Shown one piece after another: positions 56,799 to 64,000 of a stretch of 64,000 nt of DNA. Under the pieces are notes generated by a model that was not told the origin of the DNA, searched no databases, and saw only the letters and a list, made by a program, of their open reading frames with translations. The DNA is taken from positions 41,524,497 through 41,588,496 of the forward strand of contig OY743176.1 in NCBI GenBank assembly GCA_963555705.1, read 5' to 3'. A program made the position numbers and the translations under genes. This DNA comes from Ligustrum vulgare (taxonomy: Eukaryota; Streptophyta; Magnoliopsida; Lamiales; Oleaceae). The stretch's first letter is position 1. The number at the start of each line of letters is the position of its first letter.

Positions 56799-59564
56799 TG
56801 TAACACCCCAAGTTTCAAAACCTTAAACCTAGGCGTGTTAACTTCCATTCACAAACGTTTAAACATTAAAATGCGGAAAACAAATCATTTAAAAACTTCA
56901 ACCTTTTCATTTTCTATTTTAAAATTTTATAGAAATTTCGACAGAGTCTCCTCTATAAATTGGACTTAACCAACCTGTAGAGGGACATCAAAACCATTTT
57001 ACAACATAAACTCAACTCAAAGAGAAATCCAATATTCAACATACACCCCAATTCTACTTCAAACTCCAACATCACCACATTATTTCAAACTCAATCCCCA
57101 AACTCCTCAACACAACATTTTGTATCAATAAGCTTCAATTAAATGCAATAAGTGATAATATAACCAATATTAGAAATTCCATAACAAATTTAAAACTAAT
57201 CTCAACCAAACAATTATCAACATAAAATGAATGAATTAAGAAATAATTAATTATAAACTTAATTAACTTCAAAATTTAACTTTATTTTCTTTAAAAACTT
57301 GAAGCGGTGTAGCCTGAGTCTGTCACCAAGTGCTCTCCTCGGATCACCTAACTTTCATCACCTGAAATGTTGGGGAGGGATTGGGGTGAGCTAAAGCTCA
57401 GTAAGTAAACTTTATGCATGAATGCATGCTTGTGACATGAAATGCTTTAAACTTTGAAATATGTATCCCCATTCACTTTAACCTTTCAAAACTTTCAAAC
57501 TTTTCAAGCTTTCACTTGACATTTCAAAACTTTCACTTCATTCCATCGTGAGCTCACTTGATGTAACTTCTAGTCAATCAGATAACAGTGGGCCATTCTT
57601 ATTTGGAACCAGATTAACATGCGCATTTCCACCGCAAAGCGGTTTAACATTCACTTTCCCACCGCAAAGCGGTTCATTCATTCATTCCACCGCAAAGCGG
57701 CTCATTACATTCATTCCACCGCAAAGCGGCTCATTACATTCGGGTACGCCGGTCCCCCGCGCCCCATTTCCCACTCGGACCTTTCATGACATAGAAGTAC
57801 ACCCATTCTTTCAAAAACTTGGGATACATAATTTTTGACAAAAATTGCACTTTGACACATTCCTTTCATTAAAACATTTGACTTTCCCATTTCGATGTCA
57901 ATGCATGCTTGATGATGCAATGACATGTAACGTGCATGCTTGAACATTTCCTTAACTACACATAATTGCATATGGTCAAAAGCATTAAAATTCCGTAATT
58001 AGCACGAATGTCAATTAAGCACATTAATTCCACATTAACATTCAAGTTTGATGAAAGTAGGGGGAAGTTTACTTACTTGACATCCTTAGTATTTACCGTT
58101 ATCTGGATTTGCAAGTGGAGGAGCTTCGACTGCCCGTGACGTCAAGGTGCCAAAAATCCTAATTTGTATCCATTCATTTAATAAAATATACTTTTAGTTC
58201 AAAAATCACATTTAAAACTCCTAAGCGAGGTTGAGACTTTCATGTGACTTACAATTCAAATCAAATGGAATCTAAAACCATGTCAAATACAAATCACACT
58301 ACATTCAAAATAAGAGATTAACTCCTATGGCCAAAATTGAAATCTAATTTGTCAAATTACACAAATGTCAAAGTTACAAAATATTCATCGCAACTTAAAA
58401 TTCAAAAAAACAATTTCAATTAGCATTCTAACTATTCATAAATTTGAAAATCACCATTTATTCAACCTTCACCCGAAAAGTTAATTAACTACAAATTTCA
58501 TAAATTTCGAAATTTTGAAAATAACAACTATAAGTCAACAATATACACTAAACTTCAATTAAAACAATTGAAAACCCAAATTTCAAAATGTCCATTTAAA
58601 ACATCAAAAACAGCAATATATCAATTGAACTTCATCACTTTAAAAAACCAAAAATTACATACCTTAAATATATATAAACACACACATTGTCCAACATCTC
58701 AAATTAGTAACTTAAAAATTCGAAAATCTGAACAAACCCATGATCTGAAATTAATACCCAATGATGATATTTACATCAATACATACGTAGACATTACCCA
58801 ATTCTCCAAATTTAACAATTATAATTCGAAAATGCAAATAACTTAAATCTGAAAATCTGAAAAATCTTTACATATGTACACACACTCAACATATATACAC
58901 ACATCAATATATACATATACATATACATATACATACATTTGTGTGTGTGTGAAAGTGTGTGTGTGCGCGTTCGTGTGTGTGTGTTCGGGTTTTTTGTGCG
59001 CTGCCGGTGAAAGGAACGAGGGAAGGGGGAGGGTTACCGGGGTGGTGGCGCGGCGGTGCTGTCGAGAGGGAGAGCGTCGCGAAGAGAGAGCCGAGAGAGA
59101 GACGATTCCGAGAGTGAGAGTGAGGGCGTGAGAGAGCGGAGAGAGCGAGCGGATAGAGAGAGAGAGAGAGAGAGTGAAGGATTAGGTATAGGTATAGGTA
59201 CTAATTTTTTTCATAATTTGCAATTTAGCCCCTCTACTCTCAACCATTGGTAATTTAAGTGCAACCTTCAATATTTTAACAAAGTGCCCTAAAACATATT
59301 TCTTATTTACAAATAAATGAAATCTAGGCCAATTACAACTTAATTAAAGAAAATTAGTCATCTTAGCAAATAAAATAAACACTTACGATTGTACATAACA
59401 ATTTATTAACATTTTAATTGGCACATTGATCGAGACGACGTCCAAGTCCTTCCACTGCAAAAATAATTAAAATTATAGATAATAAGATCATAAATTTATA
59501 ATAACATTCACAACAATATTACGTGAAATTAAAAATTGCACGAAAAATGAAAAGCGGTCTTACA
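56799..59564 (-). repeat. Element D LTR (2.77 kb)
   Basis: TGTAACACCCC to GCGGTCTTACA; same family as A but clearly diverged. It contains four ACCGCAAAGCGG-type repeats (57631-57731), CA/TA repeats (58870-58985) and a GA-rich block (59080-59180). It has a PBS on its left and a polypurine tract on its right. Confidence 0.88.
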
Positions 59565-59582
59565 ATTCCTTACCCCCTAAAA
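59565..59582 (-). other. Element D polypurine tract
   Basis: Element-sense TTTTAGGGGGTAAGGAAT, identical to element A's. Confidence 0.78.
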
Positions 59583-59600
59583 GAAATTTCGTCCTCGAAA

Positions 59601-59850
59601 TTAAAACTTACCAAAAAGTTGTGAATACTTGGCACGCATTTCATCTTCGCATTCCCAAGTAGCCTCTTCTACTGCATGATTCCTCCAAAGAACCTTAACT
59701 AACGTAATCTTCCTTCTTCTAAGTTCCTTATTTACTTTCATTAGGATTTTCACAAGTGACTCCTCATAAGTCAGATCCTTACAAAGATCTAATGACTCCT
59801 AACTGAGGCTATGGGAGGAATCCGAAATATACTTCCTCAACATCGATGCA
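59601..59850 (-). pseudogene. Chromodomain relic of element D
   Basis: Same protein segment as 16211-16450 (LVKVLWRNHAVEEATWE recognisable), interrupted by a stop where A has SYESLD. Confidence 0.72.
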
Positions 59851-62800
59851 TGAAAAACATTGTGCACACCCGATAGCGCCGGTGACAATGCAACCCGATA
59901 AGTTAGGTCACCCACCCCTTTCAAGAATTCCAAAGGGGCCGACAAAACATAGGCTTAACTTTCTTTTCTTCCCAAACCTCACAATTCATTTCATTGGAGT
60001 TACCTTCAAAAAATCATATCGCCTACGGCGAATTCCAAAGATTTTCTTCTTTTGTCCGTATAGCCCTTTTTGTCTACTTTGTGCAATTTTCATCCACTGA
60101 CGACTTTTTTCAACAACTTCAGTTGTCTGCTGTACTATTTCTGGACCCAATAATCTTCTTTCTCCTACTTCATCCCAATGAACTGGAAATCTACATTTCC
60201 TATCGTATAGTACTCAATACGGATCGAAGTTTGATAGTTCTTGTTGTAAGAGATCATCAACCGACATTATCCCACTTATGAATCCATTCACTAACTTTCT
60301 ATTTCCAGACTTTCATAGGATCTATTCTANNNNNNNNNNNNNNNNNNNNNNNNNNNNNNNNNNNNNNNNNNNNNNNNNNNNNNNNNNNNNNNNNNNNNNN
60401 NNNNNNNNNNNNNNNNNNNNNNNNNNNNNNNNNNNNNNNNNNNNNNNNNNNNNNNNNNNNNNNNNNNNNNNNNNNNNNNNNNNNNNNNNNNNNNNNNNNN
60501 NNNNNNNNNNNNNNNNNNNNNNNNNNNNNACGTATAAACCTTAATATATATACTGATTGATCACATTCTTAAAACTAAAATCAAGAAGATTGACCAGAAT
60601 AAGACTTTATAATCCAGCATTAGTGAAACTTGACGTCCATACCAAAATATACAGTAGAAATACTAAAACTTTGACAGAATCTTTCTGGAAAGATTTACAA
60701 ACGAAAAATCATTTCTGAACATGCTGACATTTCTTTTAAAATCGGAGGATCAAACTTAAATCTTGTAACCCATACTTATATATTGTAATCAAGTATTCAG
60801 CATCATACACTCATCTTAAAACTAAAACCAAGGTACTAATTTAAGAATCCATGCTTTCAAAATCATCATAACAATACTCTAACCAAGTGTTTTATAAATA
60901 AATCATTGACCTATCACCAATGAATAAAACTTTTGTGATTCATATAGAATTCCTCATCAAGTTTACTCAACCCAAAGATACAACTCCACAATAAGTAAAA
61001 GTTAGACTAATGATCATCTTAGATTTCAACCAATCCAAATTTATGTATATTCCATGGAGATCTCAAAATGAATAATATGCTCTACTCACATCTAATGCAC
61101 AACCAACAATGAGTAACCACAACTACATCACCAAAATTTTAAATAAATTCATCTATCTTGTCATAAACAAACCATTGATTAGTTCAAACATATCATCACA
61201 CTATTCTTCCATAGGATAATCATGACCTTCATTAACTATCTATTCACCATAACTTGTGATAATCATGTGACATGCCACTTGTCACCATACCCTATGACCT
61301 CAACATTTAATCATATCAATCTCCTTGAGATCACAGTATAATAACCATCATATATATCACATGAACATTCATACATCAATAAATCACGAAAATCTTATAT
61401 ATACCAATCTCTCAATCTCTATAAATCTTAAATTCTGTCATTGTCACTCTTTCTGCACACTACTCCATAATAAGTAATCATTCTGAAGTCTTATTCTCAT
61501 TTTCCACAAATTCTATCCACAAGGACAATTGCCTAAAATTTCATTTCTTATTTTTTGAATCAAGATACCATCAATAATAATTTCCACAATTTCATGGTAT
61601 GTACTATCATAAACTTTACTCCGATCAGATGCATTACTTCTGCAATACTTGTACAAATCTAGGACCTGATAAAGTTTCTTTCATCAATTTCATCCAACAA
61701 TATCTCATATGATATTTTAGTATCATCAATGAAAACTTAACGTACATCAGTGAATCATTCAAATTACGATGAAACCTGATTTATTTTCCATGACTGAGAT
61801 TCATCTTTCTTCGAATTCCACTTAAAACCAAATATAGCATAACTTATTCATGGAAAGTCAACTAATTTCATAATCTCAATACATTGTCACCTTCAGTTCT
61901 CACCATAAGAGCAATCGCATTATTCCTTATAATTATCTCCGGTACCTTTTATATTCAAATGACCTTATGACAATCATCATTATCTCACATAATCCCAAAC
62001 CTTCAATCATATGTCCCCAAATTCTCATTTCGAATAAATGGTTACTCCTTTAAGGCATCTCACCATAAAATACTTTCAATATCTCCCAATAATGATAACT
62101 GACTTCCCAAATAATCATATTGCATGTAAATAACCAAATCTTTAACACATCATCTATCAATCAACTTCCAAAATAAATCAACAGTATTATCACTTACCAT
62201 CATGATTTATAATATCCTCTAATATAAGTGATCATTTCTCACTAATAATCAATAAGTTCCCAAGAATAATTAAAATTCTTTCCAATAATTCCATAACATT
62301 TGTCTTTACTCATCCTTTCAAAATATGACTTGACATTTCTCAATATACGCATCAAGTCATCACATAACTTCATGTATACCTTGATACCCCAAAAATAAAT
62401 TCTTAATTCCTCAACATAACAATTTCAAATCATAGTCTCCAATATCAATATCTCACTTCCTCCAATACATTAATTGGCTCAAATGACCACCCATTAGTCA
62501 TACTTATAAATATATGACACAAATCATAATCCCAAAATTTCTTAGTTACAAGACCAAACAACATTATAAATTTCTCTCAAAATAGAGGAATAAGTCACTT
62601 ACTCAAGCACAATATCCATTCCTTAATTCCCAATAATTAAGAATCAAATCTTTAAATCCCAAATTTCATAATTTTTCTCATAGAAGTCTCAATAAAATCA
62701 TATCACTCATAATCTCAACATCTCATCACAACTTCATAAAACTGGTTTTGTCATGTCTAAAATCGATTTTGCAAAGTCTCATAAAACCATCTTTCTTCTT

Positions 62801-63881
62801 CAGGTATAGCTACTGAGCATCCCATGGAAAAAAACTAGGTTGAATAAAACTTTTGTCCATGAGATTCTATAGTTGCACTTTGAGCTCTTTTAAGTTACGA
62901 AGGAGCCATCCGATATTATACCTTGGATACTAGAGTTGCGCACTTAATCGATGACGAATTCAATCTCTCTTTTAGGCGATAAATCACAAAGATCTTCTGA
63001 GAAATCTTTAGTCATTCTCGAATAACTGAAATTTGTTCGAGAGAAGTATTTACCTTAGACACTTCAATTATCGCAACTAGGTAGGCCTAATAACTCTTAT
63101 TCATCAATTGACGAGCCTTCATCACTGATAATATCGATATGAAAAGTTCTACCTTTACCTCAACAAGGCGAAAAAGGGTTTCATTTGAAGGTTCAAATAC
63201 CACCTTAACGTAGCCAGTGATTGAAACCTTATACCATAATAATCATCTCATTCCTAGTATGACATCAAGTTTGTGGGTATTCAGTGTTATGAAGTCCATC
63301 ATCTACTCCTTCCCATTCACCATGATTTGGGACATTTCTCAACACATAACTTTAGTTCAACAATTCTTCAAATGGCGTTGACAATATAAACTTTGTCTCC
63401 AGCTACTGAAATGGGTAAATCAATTTTCCTATAACTGTTGGACTATCAAATGAGTGGGTAGTCCCGAGATCAAACACGATAAGTGCTTAATACTAAGTTC
63501 GATGACTTCTCAACTTCTCGTTTGGACATTGTATACTCTCATGCCGATATACCATTCATATCCATTTCTTATTTCACAAAAAGATCTAATAAACGGCAAC
63601 CAAATTCTTAATAACCATTACTTTCTCACTTCCTCATTTATATAACCGAGATAAAGATATACTCATCATATTCACTGACAACATTCTTAACCTTTCACTT
63701 TACGACATTACACATTAACATGCAAGAATCTGCAATAATTGTCATATCAATTAACATTTCATAATTTAAACAAAATTAACTTACCAGATGATCGAGGGAG
63801 AAGCACTTGAGGCGTGACTCAGTACCCGAACCATTTTCAAATAAGTTTTAAAAGTCTACAGAATCGCTTTTAAAACTCTTA
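59851..63881 (-). mobile_element. Element D internal region
   Basis: Degenerate A-family internal DNA with a 200-N gap, an RT relic (~62755-62940), a protease relic (~63190-63490) and otherwise no gene. It has no LOG cargo. Confidence 0.75.
60330..60529. other. Assembly gap (200 N)
   Basis: Exactly 200 Ns, a conventional placeholder length, so the true distance is unknown. Confidence 0.98.
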
Positions 63882-63893
63882 GCTCTGATACCA
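63882..63893 (-). other. Element D primer-binding site (second)
   Basis: TGGTATCAGAGC in element sense, 4 bp from the next LTR. Confidence 0.9.
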
Positions 63894-63897
63894 AAAA

Positions 63898-64000
63898 TGT
63901 AACACCCCAAGTTTCAAAACCTTAAACCTAGGCGTGTTAACTTCCATTCACATTAAATGCGGAATTTAAAACGTTTAAACATTAAAATGCGGAAAACAAA
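63898..64000 (-). repeat. Element D second LTR, cut by the window end
   Basis: It starts like 56799 but has ~22 bp (CATTAAATGCGG region, ~63951-63972) that are missing from the first LTR. Confidence 0.88.

Overview
The window looks like repeat-dense heterochromatin of a flowering plant. It has Ty3/gypsy chromovirus-type LTR elements primed by initiator-Met tRNA, a plant LOG (cytokinin-activation) homologue, and AT-rich DNA with no bacterial-style operons. The species cannot be named from the sequence. No ordinary intron-containing host gene is visible.

Layout. (1) 1-13269 and 39651-54513 are two halves of one tandem array of a ~1.33 kb unit (1326-1333 bp). Each of 21 units carries the nonanucleotide TAATATTAC in the loop of an ~11-bp stem, which is the geminivirus/ssDNA-satellite rolling-circle origin. 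To the left of the origin lies a complementary-sense ORF of 157 codons with a TATA box. To the right lies a very short rightward ORF for a hydrophobic peptide, also with a TATA box. No Rep gene is present. The unit therefore resembles an endogenised circular ssDNA satellite (betasatellite-sized, one main complementary-sense gene) amplified in tandem. Ten copies of the main ORF are intact; eleven are broken by a T-run frameshift or by a shared nonsense codon.

(2) 13270-39650 is a three-level nest of LTR retrotransposons, all on the minus strand, each with an exact 5-bp target duplication. Element A (TSD CTCTC) sits in a satellite unit. Element B (20415-36856, TSD CGTTT) sits in A's 5' LTR. Element C (23794-32034, TSD TTATT) sits in B. 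All are non-autonomous: only relics of protease, reverse transcriptase and chromodomain remain.

(3) B and C carry the same ~2.4 kb cargo, absent from A and opposite in direction to the elements. It has two ORFs: a 183-aa basic Cys-cluster protein resembling the nucleic-acid-binding proteins of carlaviruses, and an intronless full-length 217-aa LOG-like phosphoribohydrolase. The LOG ORF is followed by three imperfect hairpin repeats. C inserted into B's copy of the first cargo gene, so only C has both genes intact. C's two LTRs are equal in length and look identical, so it moved recently.

(4) 54512-64000 holds A-family DNA (D) arranged internal-LTR-internal-LTR with a 7,099-bp period, joined abruptly to the satellite at ~54512 and containing a 200-N gap.

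The most noteworthy content is the geminivirus-like origin in every satellite unit and the LTR retrotransposon lineage carrying a virus-like gene plus a cytokinin-activation gene. Functions are inferred from sequence only.
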